Positions 30,350 to 37,552 of a stretch of 64,000 bases of DNA are shown one piece after another. The stretch is taken from assembly GCA_028871475.1 (NCBI GenBank), contig JAGWMZ010000023.1:1-64000 (forward strand), written 5' to 3'. A program made the translations under genes and the position numbers. Below the pieces are notes generated by a model. It saw only the letters and a program-made list of their open reading frames with translations, had not been told where the DNA came from and made no database searches. The DNA is from Sphingomonadales bacterium (GTDB lineage Bacteria; Pseudomonadota; Alphaproteobacteria; Sphingomonadales; Sphingomonadaceae). Numbering within the stretch: position 1 is the first letter of the stretch; every line of letters starts with the position of its first letter.

Positions 30350-31216
30350 ATGCCGGACCTGCGCCTGACCGACCAGCAACCCGCTTGCGCGCGCCGGGGG
30401 GCGTTGAAACTGGGCCTTGCCGCAACGGCCAGCCTGGCCATGCCGACCCTTGGGCGCGCCACCACCCGCATGCTCGACCCCGACAAGCCGGACGACGCAC
30501 GGCTGATCTATCGCAAATTGCGCTATCGCACCGACGACGGGCTGATCTTCTCCTGGCTCAAAGGGCCCTATATGGCCGTGATCGAGGGCGACCTCATCCC
30601 GATGTATGCGATCAACCTTGGATCACTCTCGCGGGTCACGCAGCGGGCAGACGGTGGTTTTGACCTGCGCGATCTGGAAATGAGCTTTCGCACCGATGTG
30701 GACACGGGGGAAAGGCTGACCCGGTTCCGCAATCCGGTGACGGGCGAAACATTGCCCGTTGTCGAGCGCGTGCAGGGCCCCAACCGGCTGACCATCTCGC
30801 GTGACAATCAGGCGCAGATCAGCGACCGCCCGGGCGGCCCGCATTTCGACCTCACCCATTATCCCGTGCGCCCTTTCACCATCGGGCATGACATCGCGAT
30901 CCGCGACCGCACCCATGCGCGGGTCACCGGGCCTGATGGTGTGTCGCTGCTGAATGAGGTTAGCACCATTTCCGGCCCGCGCGCGCAGGTGCTCGATCCT
31001 TCGGTGACCTCGGTGGCGTCGCGGGCACAATCGAACGATGTGCGCAGCTATCCGGCCTGGCTCAGGATGGGCGAGCGGCCCGGCCATCTGGTCCTCTTTG
31101 GCAACGGCGGCAAGGTGCATCGCTTCACCGACCTGCCCGAGGATTGGCGCGCCATGCTGCACGAGGTGTTCCCCGCCATCGCCGCCGATCCGGTCGCGGC
31201 GCTGGACAAGGCCTGA
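30350..31216 (+). CDS. DUF1838 family exported protein
   Basis: A 288-residue DUF1838 protein with an N-terminal signal (ARRGALKLGLAATASLAMPTLGRA, Tat-like double arginine in CARRGALKLG). Family features include KLRYRTDDGLIFSWLKGPYMAV and the YPAWLRMGERPGHLVLFGNGGKV C-terminal motif. Function unknown. ATG 30350 has GGGGAG seven bases upstream. A broken metallo-beta-lactamase gene follows six bases after the stop and may once have been cotranscribed. Confidence 0.82.
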   Translation: MPDLRLTDQQPACARRGALKLGLAATASLAMPTLGRATTRMLDPDKPDDARLIYRKLRYRTDDGLIFSWLKGPYMAVIEGDLIPMYAINLGSLSRVTQRADGGFDLRDLEMSFRTDVDTGERLTRFRNPVTGETLPVVERVQGPNRLTISRDNQAQISDRPGGPHFDLTHYPVRPFTIGHDIAIRDRTHARVTGPDGVSLLNEVSTISGPRAQVLDPSVTSVASRAQSNDVRSYPAWLRMGERPGHLVLFGNGGKVHRFTDLPEDWRAMLHEVFPAIAADPVAALDKA

Positions 31217-31221
31217 GCGCT

Positions 31222-31861
31222 GTGCACTTGCGCTTGAGACTCGCCGCCGCTCTGCTGGCTTTGTTTCCGGACGTAGCGGCGGGCGCAGCAACAACCGATG
31301 ACCTGACCGCCCTATCGCGCAGGATCTGGCGCCGCGCTGGATGCAACCGGAAGGGCCGATCCGTGTGCATGACGTAACCTGGCTGGTGGGTTTTACCCAT
31401 ATGAACGTCGTGTTGATTGCCAGTGATGCGGGGCTGATCCTGATCGACGCGGGTCTGCCACAGGCCGCGCCTCTGGTCGAACGCAGCCTGACAGCGGCGG
31501 GCTTTCGCATTCAGGACGTCAAATATATTCTCAGCAGCGAACCGCATTACGATCATGCCGGGGGCCTTGCCGCGCTGGCGCGCGACAGCGGCATAACGGT
31601 GCTGGCGAGCCGCGCAGGGGCCCGTGTGTTGCGCGCCGGGCACAGCGGGGCGGAGGACCCGCAGCGCGTCGAGCTGCTTGCCTATCTGGCGGTGCGCCGG
31701 GTCGGCATCGTCCGCGAGTGCCAGGTCATCCGGCTGGGCGACGTGGCGATCACCGCCCATGCCACACCGGGGCACACGCCGGGGCAGCATGAGCTGGACA
31801 TGGGCTTCCTGCTCCCCCGGGCGATTTGGCTGCGCGAACATCGCCTTTGCCGCGACGGTAG
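31222..31861 (+). pseudogene. Broken subclass-B3-like metallo-beta-lactamase gene
   Basis: Starts in one frame with a signal peptide (VHLRLRLAAALLALFPDVAAGA), shifts near 31315 to the frame QDLAPRWMQPEGPIRVHDVTWLVG, and shifts again near 31780, where GSMSWTWASC (expected) appears in the next frame instead of GQHELDMGF. Metal-binding region SSEPHYDHAGG and ATPGHTPG match B3 enzymes, except that the first zinc-ligand histidine is Glu. Homology ends at NIAFA and the C-terminus is lost. Clearly non-functional as read. Confidence 0.8.
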
Positions 31862-31873
31862 AGGCGCGGCAAC

Positions 31874-31894
31874 GGCCGGTTGAGCCAACCGGCC
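31874..31894 (+). terminator. Hairpin after the broken metallo-beta-lactamase
   Basis: Perfect eight-base-pair stem GGCCGGTT / AACCGGCC with a five-base loop (31882-31886). No strong T-run follows, so termination is only suggested. Confidence 0.4.
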
Positions 31895-31996
31895 TTCACA
31901 TAATTTCCCGCACACAAGTAGTTCCGATGTGCTGACGTCGCAACTGCATGGCCGCAATCCATTTCGGCAGTCATCGATGATGCCACGATCGCATCG

Positions 31997-32668
31997 TTAC
32001 TCCTGCATGGCGGCTCGCGCTATAGCCTCGACGTGAATCAATGCGCTGTCGAGCACCGGAAAGGAGAGGTCAGCGTTGCTGAAGGCGATCGAGAGGTCGG
32101 TGCCGCCTAGCACCACCGCATCGGCATGTTGCTCCTCGTGCAGCTTTCTGGCAGCCTCATGGAAATAGGCACATTGCTCTGGAGTGGCATGCCCGGATGC
32201 TGCAAGCGTGACATAGGCCGAATGAACCGCATCAAAGTCATCCACCGTTGGAATAACGACCTCCACTGTGTCCACTCCATAAAGCTTTGACTGCATCACG
32301 GCGCGGGTTCCCAATACACCGACCCGGCGGACACCATAGTTGGCCAAATGCCTGTTCAGGGCAGGAACGGCGCTCAATAAAGGAAGGGATGATACTTTTT
32401 CGAGTTCGGCCATGCAGAAATGGCCGCCCATGGATGTCACGGCCGCCACGTCGCAGCCACCGGCCCGCAGTTGATCGACATAGCCCGCAAAAATGGCGGC
32501 CTGTTCCCCAGCCCGGCCGGCTTCGAGATTGGAGATCATCTCGCGGGCATCGGCATGGACAATGGTGAGCGCAAGCTTGCGATTGGCCGCAGCATAGGCG
32601 CGCACCAGCGCCCGATAATAGATCTCTGTAGCGGCAGGTCCAACGCCGCCAATCAAACCAATATGCAT
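31997..32668 (-). CDS. Aspartate/glutamate racemase family protein lacking both catalytic cysteines
   Basis: A 223-residue racemase-fold protein beginning MHIGLIGGVGPAAT, with GVLGTRAVMQSKLY and VVLGGTDLSIAF. Catalytic members have Cys in the first-half CNT motif and in LGCTE; here the positions read TSMGG (79-82) and LGGTD (Gly189), so neither cysteine is present. A Cys at 85 lies close to the first site but not in the conserved position. It may have another activity or be inactive. No obvious operon partner; the MarR-GNAT gene is upstream on the same strand by about 45 bases. Confidence 0.75.
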   Translation of the reverse strand: MHIGLIGGVGPAATEIYYRALVRAYAAANRKLALTIVHADAREMISNLEAGRAGEQAAIFAGYVDQLRAGGCDVAAVTSMGGHFCMAELEKVSSLPLLSAVPALNRHLANYGVRRVGVLGTRAVMQSKLYGVDTVEVVIPTVDDFDAVHSAYVTLAASGHATPEQCAYFHEAARKLHEEQHADAVVLGGTDLSIAFSNADLSFPVLDSALIHVEAIARAAMQE

Positions 32669-32711
32669 GTCGCCTCCAGATTATGCCTATCCGTATCGGA
32701 TCCACCGAAAA

Positions 32712-33650
32712 TCAGAGATCGAGCGACCAGATCTGGCCTACCAGATCACGGCCAAAAGACTGGTGGGGCTCTTCATTGATCAGCATAAATCCGGCCCGCT
32801 CGTAAATGCTGCGCGCCGCAGCGAGCACGCTGTTGGTCCATAATGTAAGCCGCTTGTAGCCAAGTTGCCGCGCGCGTTCGACGCAGGTCGAGACAAGCAG
32901 CTTTCCCGTGCCTGCGCCGCGCGCGGCGGGTTCCACATAGAGCAGGCGAAGCCTGGCCACGCCCGGTTCGTCGGTATGAACCAGGAAAATCGACCCCACC
33001 ATTTCGCCCCTTGTCTCGGCTATCCAGGCGGCATCTCGGGCGGGATCGAAATGATCGTGAAAATCGGCGAGGATGCGCGCAACAAGGGCCTCGTACCTGT
33101 GATCCCAGCCGTATTCGTCAGCATAGAGAATGGCCTGCCGGGCCGTGACCATGCCCAGATCGCCCGGCTCAATGCCTCGCAGCCGCAGGGCTGGGGCCTC
33201 GACCTGTGCCTCCAGAGCCTGGGCCATGCTGGCGGAGGCGGTGATCAGCCGCCGGCGTTGTGTTTCCGGCAATTGGTGGAGCAATGCGCCAACCGCTGCC
33301 TGTGTGCAGGCATTTAACTCTGCCGCCGCCTTCCGGCCTTCCGGCGTCAGGATTAGCAACTGCTGTCGACCGTGGGCGGGATTGCTGCGCGTTTCCAGAA
33401 AATCGCGATGAGCAAACCGCTTGAGCGTGCGGCTGATCTGGGCGCGATCCATGTTCAGGCTGCGTGCAATTTCGGCAGCGGTCGGCTCGTGACGATGGGC
33501 CAGTTCATAGAGAACGCGGGCTTCGCTCAGCGTAAAGGGACTTCCATCCAGATTGACGTCAAGCAGCCCAAGCCAGTTGGTATAAAGCCTGTTGAAATGG
33601 CGCAGGGTGGCGACGTCATCTGTCAAGTGGTCCAGCATGAGCTTTACCAT
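32712..33650 (-). CDS. MarR-type regulator fused to a GNAT acetyltransferase
   Basis: A 312-residue fusion: winged helix (about 1-145, with PTAAEIARSLNMDRAQISRTLKRF) and GNAT domain (about 155-312, with LYVEPAARGAGTGKLLVSTCVERA acetyl-CoA motif and ARSIYERAGFML). This combination is a recognised class of helix-turn-helix/GNAT proteins. The target could be the downstream racemase-like gene. Start at ATG 33650. Confidence 0.88.
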   Translation of the reverse strand: MVKLMLDHLTDDVATLRHFNRLYTNWLGLLDVNLDGSPFTLSEARVLYELAHRHEPTAAEIARSLNMDRAQISRTLKRFAHRDFLETRSNPAHGRQQLLILTPEGRKAAAELNACTQAAVGALLHQLPETQRRRLITASASMAQALEAQVEAPALRLRGIEPGDLGMVTARQAILYADEYGWDHRYEALVARILADFHDHFDPARDAAWIAETRGEMVGSIFLVHTDEPGVARLRLLYVEPAARGAGTGKLLVSTCVERARQLGYKRLTLWTNSVLAAARSIYERAGFMLINEEPHQSFGRDLVGQIWSLDL

Positions 33651-33695
33651 AGAGTCAATGTTGTTTAAGTCAACATGATGTCGCTACATCGCCCG

Positions 33696-34104
33696 TCAGC
33701 TTTGCTTGGGGCGGAGGATCGTTCCGGCGAGCCACTCGTCGATCCTCGTCTGAGGCGCGGGCGAACAGAGTGAGGGACGAGCGCAGTTTCATGGCATCGA
33801 CCGAGCCGAAAACCGCTTCGGCATCCCGGTCGGGTAACTACTGCAGGGCATCGACGCATTCTCGGTAGCGGGCGCCCAACAAGTGATGGGCCAAATAAGC
33901 TCGCGCTTCGTCCATTGATTCGACGGCAAAGCGCTGCGCTATCGGGCTCGATCCCAGTCCAACGATCTGGGGGAAGATGAACCACATCCAGCGGCTCTGC
34001 TTGTTGCCCTGCCGGATCTCGTCCAGTGCAGTGTCATAGATCGCGGCCTGCGCCTGCACGAAATGGTCCAGGTCGAACGGGTCTTTCTCGGCTGGGTCGG
34101 TCAT
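33696..34104 (-). pseudogene. DUF1810 family gene with in-frame stop and frameshift
   Basis: Reads MTDPAEKDPFDLDHFVQAQ... SRWMWFIFPQIVGLGSSPIAQRFAV... to VDALQ, then an in-frame TAG at 33838-33840. The same frame continues with LPDRDAEAVFGSVDAMKLRSSL TLFARAS, and then a shift puts the family end (IDEWLAGTILRPKQS) in another frame ending at 33696. The intact family is about 140 residues. Two lesions make it a pseudogene. Confidence 0.85.
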
Positions 34105-34415
34105 GATGAAGCCCCTTCCTGTCACCGGCGCCTAAGCCAGGAAGCCATCATGTGGTCGCCAGAGTGGCGGAAGCCAGCCCCGCCGGCTGTCGGTCGTGCA
34201 TGGAACGGGAGCAGTGGAGATTTACACCGAGCCAACATCGGTGAACCGAGCCTGACGCCCCGCTTCAGCCCACCGGCAGGATCGCACTGCTAATCGGAAT
34301 GTCCTGGCTCAGGCCACCGATCGATCGGAGCGAGGGCGCGTTGGCCGGCTTCCGGGCCCCTCCCGGTCTCGGTCGACGCGTTTTGTCTCGCCTGATGAAT
34401 GGCGATGGCGGGGCC
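34105..34415. other. Intergenic stretch, no gene seen
   Basis: No frame with a ribosome binding site and protein-like composition on either strand; no strong hairpin. It separates a pseudogene from a small lipoprotein gene. Confidence 0.4.
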
Positions 34416-34553
34416 TTAGCGGTAATACCGGTCATGGTTATGGCCGTGGCGATAGGGGTCCGGGCCATCATAGCGCGGGTGACGCCCGTCATCGCAGGCG
34501 GCAAGCCCGCCGATGGCAAGGATCATCAGGCTCAGGGTCAATTTGCGGAGCAT
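34416..34553 (-). CDS. Small lipoprotein, 45 residues
   Basis: Reads MLRKLTLSLMILAIGGLAAC then a short His/Tyr/Arg/Asp-rich tail ending DRYYR. The hydrophobic core followed by the lipobox L-A-A-C is that of a small outer- or inner-membrane lipoprotein. Only a weak GGA precedes the start. Function unknown. Confidence 0.55.
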   Translation of the reverse strand: MLRKLTLSLMILAIGGLAACDDGRHPRYDGPDPYRHGHNHDRYYR

Positions 34554-34673
34554 CGCACAGTCCGTTCAGGCAAGCGGTGATCCCGACAAGGAAGGCGAGA
34601 TCGCACGGATGAAGGAATGCACCGCAGGGGCCGATGTTTCCGCGCCCGCGCGCGACAGGGCGCAAGCCTGCCG

Positions 34674-35219
34674 TCATAAGCGACCGCGCACAGCCTTGAG
34701 CACATCGACAGCTCCGTCACGGTCCTGAATATCAGCCGTGTGGACCAGAACGGAAATCAGGAAGCCACAGGTATCGGTGAGGATGTGGCGCTTGCGGCCC
34801 TTGATCTTTTTGCCCGCATCATAGCCGCAAGGTCCCCCGGACTCGGTGGTTTTGACGCTTTGGCTGTCGATCACCCCCGCGCTGGGCGAGGCCTCGCGGC
34901 CCTCGATCTCGCGCAGGTTCATGACCAGCAGCGTGTTGATCGTCTCGAACAGACCGGCGTTGCGCCAGGCGTAGAAATACCGCCGGACCGTGGAAACCGG
35001 CGCGAAGCATTTGGGCAGCAATCGCCATGCGCAACCGGCTGAAGCCAGATAGAGCAACGCATTGACCACCTCACGCATGTCCGTCGTACGGCGGCGACCG
35101 CCTGTCTTGGCCGGCGGGATAAAGGGCGCCAGCAAATCCCATTCGCGATCCGTCATGTCGGATGGATAACGCATCCCTTTGCGGCTATGCTCCTCCCGAG
35201 CGGTACCAGTCCATGCCAT
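34674..35219 (-). mobile_element. IS5-family transposase, 3'-truncated remnant
   Basis: The product begins MAWTGTAREEHSRKGMRYPSDMTDREWDLLAPF and continues through VIDSQSVKTTESGG (first catalytic Asp) and HTADIQDRDGA (second Asp), then stops at AVRGRL. The normal end with the catalytic Glu is missing (about 180 of 270 residues remain), so it cannot transpose itself. It sits directly against a truncated helix-turn-helix gene (35273), whose frame becomes insertion-sequence sequence near 35300, so the element inserted into that gene. Confidence 0.85.
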
Positions 35220-35272
35220 GATCCATCCCATCTCTTCGCAAAGACGGCTGAATCATAACATACTGGTATCGC

Positions 35273-35533
35273 TCAACAACTTTCGGATCGGGCTCTCAGG
35301 CGATCGAGCGCATTGTGCACGGCTGAATAGCTGTAACCGGCGCGCTCCGCGATCGTTGAGACTGCTGGTTCAAGACGCCCGGTTGCAAGGTCGACCAGGT
35401 CGAACAACACCTCAAGCACGGCGATGCCGATCTCGCCCAGCACTCCATTGCGCACGCCCTTGTTCTTGGCTTTGCGCTCCTTTCGAGTGCGGATGTCCAG
35501 CGTCTTCGCTGCCTTCAGCAAAGCGCCCAGCAA
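35273..35533 (-). pseudogene. Interrupted helix-turn-helix gene of a mobile element
   Basis: Reads LLKAAKTLDIRTRKERKAKNKG... VLFDLVDLATGRLEPAVSTIAERAGYSYSAVHNALDRL, resembling helix-turn-helix proteins found on sphingomonad plasmids and integrative elements. The C-terminus after DRL is replaced by insertion-sequence sequence at about 35300. Upstream, the frame continues without a start codon to about 35630, so the 5' end is also unclear. Confidence 0.6.
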
Positions 35534-35758
35534 GCGTTTGGCGCCGCGCCGCGTGCCGCGCGATCGTCCGATCCCGATGGGTCGCCAAAGACGATCCTCG
35601 AGCTGCCCTCCGTGTCACTGTTTCGCCAGACCGGCTGGCCGGAGCGGGGGCTATCGCCGTGCTCACGTTCCTTTCGGCTGGCGGCTTCCATGAGTCCAGC
35701 GGCGATGCCTGTGACCAGGCCCCCGATAAAGCCCGCGCTCATGCCCGGGCTCCCAGCG

Positions 35759-37015
35759 CTATGCGGGAATAAGACTGGCGGCTGGCGGCAGCCCCTTGGT
35801 GACCATGTCCGCCCATTCCAGCGCCAGTTCGCGCCGCCGCGGCATATAGAGATAGCGATTGTAGATTGGCTCGACGCCTTCCGGGACGTGGGCGAGCATC
35901 AGATCGATGATTTCCCGGTCGTCCTGGCGTCCCTGCTCGGCCGCGATCCTGTTCACTATCGTGGAGAAGGTCGATCGCCAACCATGGGGGACATGTTGCC
36001 CCGTATAGCCGTATTCCCGGTAGAGCTTGGACATGGTGCTGTCGCTGATCGGTTTGGTCAGTTTTACGACGCCCGGGAAAAGCAGTGTTGTGCTGCGGCT
36101 GGCCATCATCGCGGCCTTCACGACTTCCACCGCTTGTGGTGCAAGCGGGATCAGAAATTCGAAGGTTGCGTCGCCCTTGCGTTCGCGCGTCAGTTTCATC
36201 TTGGCGGCCGGGATACGCCACAAAGGGGCGGGCCCGTCCAGATTCTCGAATTCCCCGCGCTCGGCCAGCCTCACGACACCAGGCCGGGCGGCCGTCAGTG
36301 CGAGCAACATTGAGGAGAGCCGGGTCGCCCAATAGACGCTGTCCGGGGAAATGATCTTATGCAGGAGCTCGCGCGCTGGCTCGATCTCGAGCAGCGCCGG
36401 CCGCTGCCGGCCATGCGAGGGCATCATTGCCTTGCGCACCGTTCCGGCCGGGTCCTGTTCGGCCAGGCCTGACGATATTGCCCACACAAAGACGTCTGAC
36501 ATGTGGCCGCGAATGCGATGCGCCATTTCGTTCGCGTCGCGCCCTTCCACCTTGCGCAGCACTGCGAGCACCATCGGTGGCGTGATCTGTTTGATCGGAA
36601 GACTGCCCAGATCTGGAAAGACGTTCTTCTCGAGCCGGCTCAAAACGTCCTTCGCATAGCGAGGCTCCAGCGATTTCAGCCGGCTGCGATGCCAGGCACG
36701 CGCCAGCAGTTCGAAGGTGTCCAGCGCTTCCGCCAAAGCCACCACCTTCCGTTGCTTGCGGTCCACCGACGGATCGACACCATTGCGGAGCAGCTCTCGC
36801 GCTTTGTCGCGTTCCGCTCGCGCCTCGGACAAGCTGACATCCGGGTACGGCCCGATAACCAGCTTCTTCTCTTTCGAGGCAAAGCGGTATTTGAAACGCC
36901 AGACTTTGTAGGCAATGGGCTTGATCGCGAGGTATAAGCCCAGCGTGTCGGGGAGCTTGCGCTCTTTGCCATCGGGACTCGGCTTGGCCTTTCGGCAGGC
37001 TGCATCGGTCAGCAT
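35759..37015 (-). CDS. int: Tyrosine-type integrase (P4-like, DUF4102 N-terminus)
   Basis: A 418-residue integrase: N-terminal DUF4102 arm-binding domain (LTDAACRKAKP... LYLAIKP... WRFKYRF... GPYPDVSLSEAR), core-binding helices in the middle, and a catalytic domain with Arg in TAARPGVVRLAE, HGWR and Tyr in EPIYNRYLY. Such integrases insert elements into tRNA 3' ends; tRNA-Asn starts 150 bases from its start codon with its 3' end facing the integrase, matching that rule. No second attachment copy was found in this window. Confidence 0.93.
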   Translation of the reverse strand: MLTDAACRKAKPSPDGKERKLPDTLGLYLAIKPIAYKVWRFKYRFASKEKKLVIGPYPDVSLSEARAERDKARELLRNGVDPSVDRKQRKVVALAEALDTFELLARAWHRSRLKSLEPRYAKDVLSRLEKNVFPDLGSLPIKQITPPMVLAVLRKVEGRDANEMAHRIRGHMSDVFVWAISSGLAEQDPAGTVRKAMMPSHGRQRPALLEIEPARELLHKIISPDSVYWATRLSSMLLALTAARPGVVRLAERGEFENLDGPAPLWRIPAAKMKLTRERKGDATFEFLIPLAPQAVEVVKAAMMASRSTTLLFPGVVKLTKPISDSTMSKLYREYGYTGQHVPHGWRSTFSTIVNRIAAEQGRQDDREIIDLMLAHVPEGVEPIYNRYLYMPRRRELALEWADMVTKGLPPAASLIPA

Positions 37016-37164
37016 AGGGGCCTCGTTTTTGGGCCCCCGGCGAGGCCCCCAAAGCGGGGGCCCTTACATGCGTTTCGATGCAATTCCATGCGAACGCTGA
37101 TGCCAGTAATTGGTTGGGAAATCTAACTTTTCGCGCAGACATGCAAGCGCATGCGAAAAGTGAC

Positions 37165-37239
37165 TGGCTCCCTGAGTAGGATTCGAACCTACGGCCGCTC
37201 GATTAACAGTCGAGAGCTCTACCGCTGAGCTATCAGGGA
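37165..37239 (-). tRNA. tRNA-Asn (anticodon GTT)
   Basis: 75 bases including encoded CCA. Acceptor stem TCCCTGA paired with TCAGGGA, D-arm AGCTCAGCGGTAGAGC, anticodon loop CTGTTAA with GTT (37205-37207), and T-arm with GGTTCGAATCC. Its 3' end faces the integrase gene and is the expected attachment site. Confidence 0.97.
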
Positions 37240-37552
37240 CCATGTCGTGTCTGCCAGGGCGTTGTCGCCGCCGGGCAGGTGCGCGCTAATAACAGGGCTT
37301 CGCGCTTTGGCAACCCAAAAGAGGGCGAGGATGAGCAAAAAAATGCGACTGTGGAAAAGTTTTCGTCTTTTGAAAGGGATAATGTGCAGAAACCACAAGG
37401 CTTGAGAGGATTTCGGCGTAAAGACCCTGTTGCTGCGCCGATAGAACGGCCTTGCCAGGCAGAATCCTTGGCCGCGATCACGGCAAAAGAAGACTGGCAC
37501 CCGACATGCCGCCCGGATGTTCCTCGCTGCCAGATGACCTGTTCGCCTTCAT
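37240..37552. other. Intergenic stretch upstream of tRNA-Asn
   Basis: Likely contains the tRNA promoter. Short frames on both strands lack start signals and protein-like composition. No hairpin terminator is obvious for the receptor gene that ends at 37553. Confidence 0.4.
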
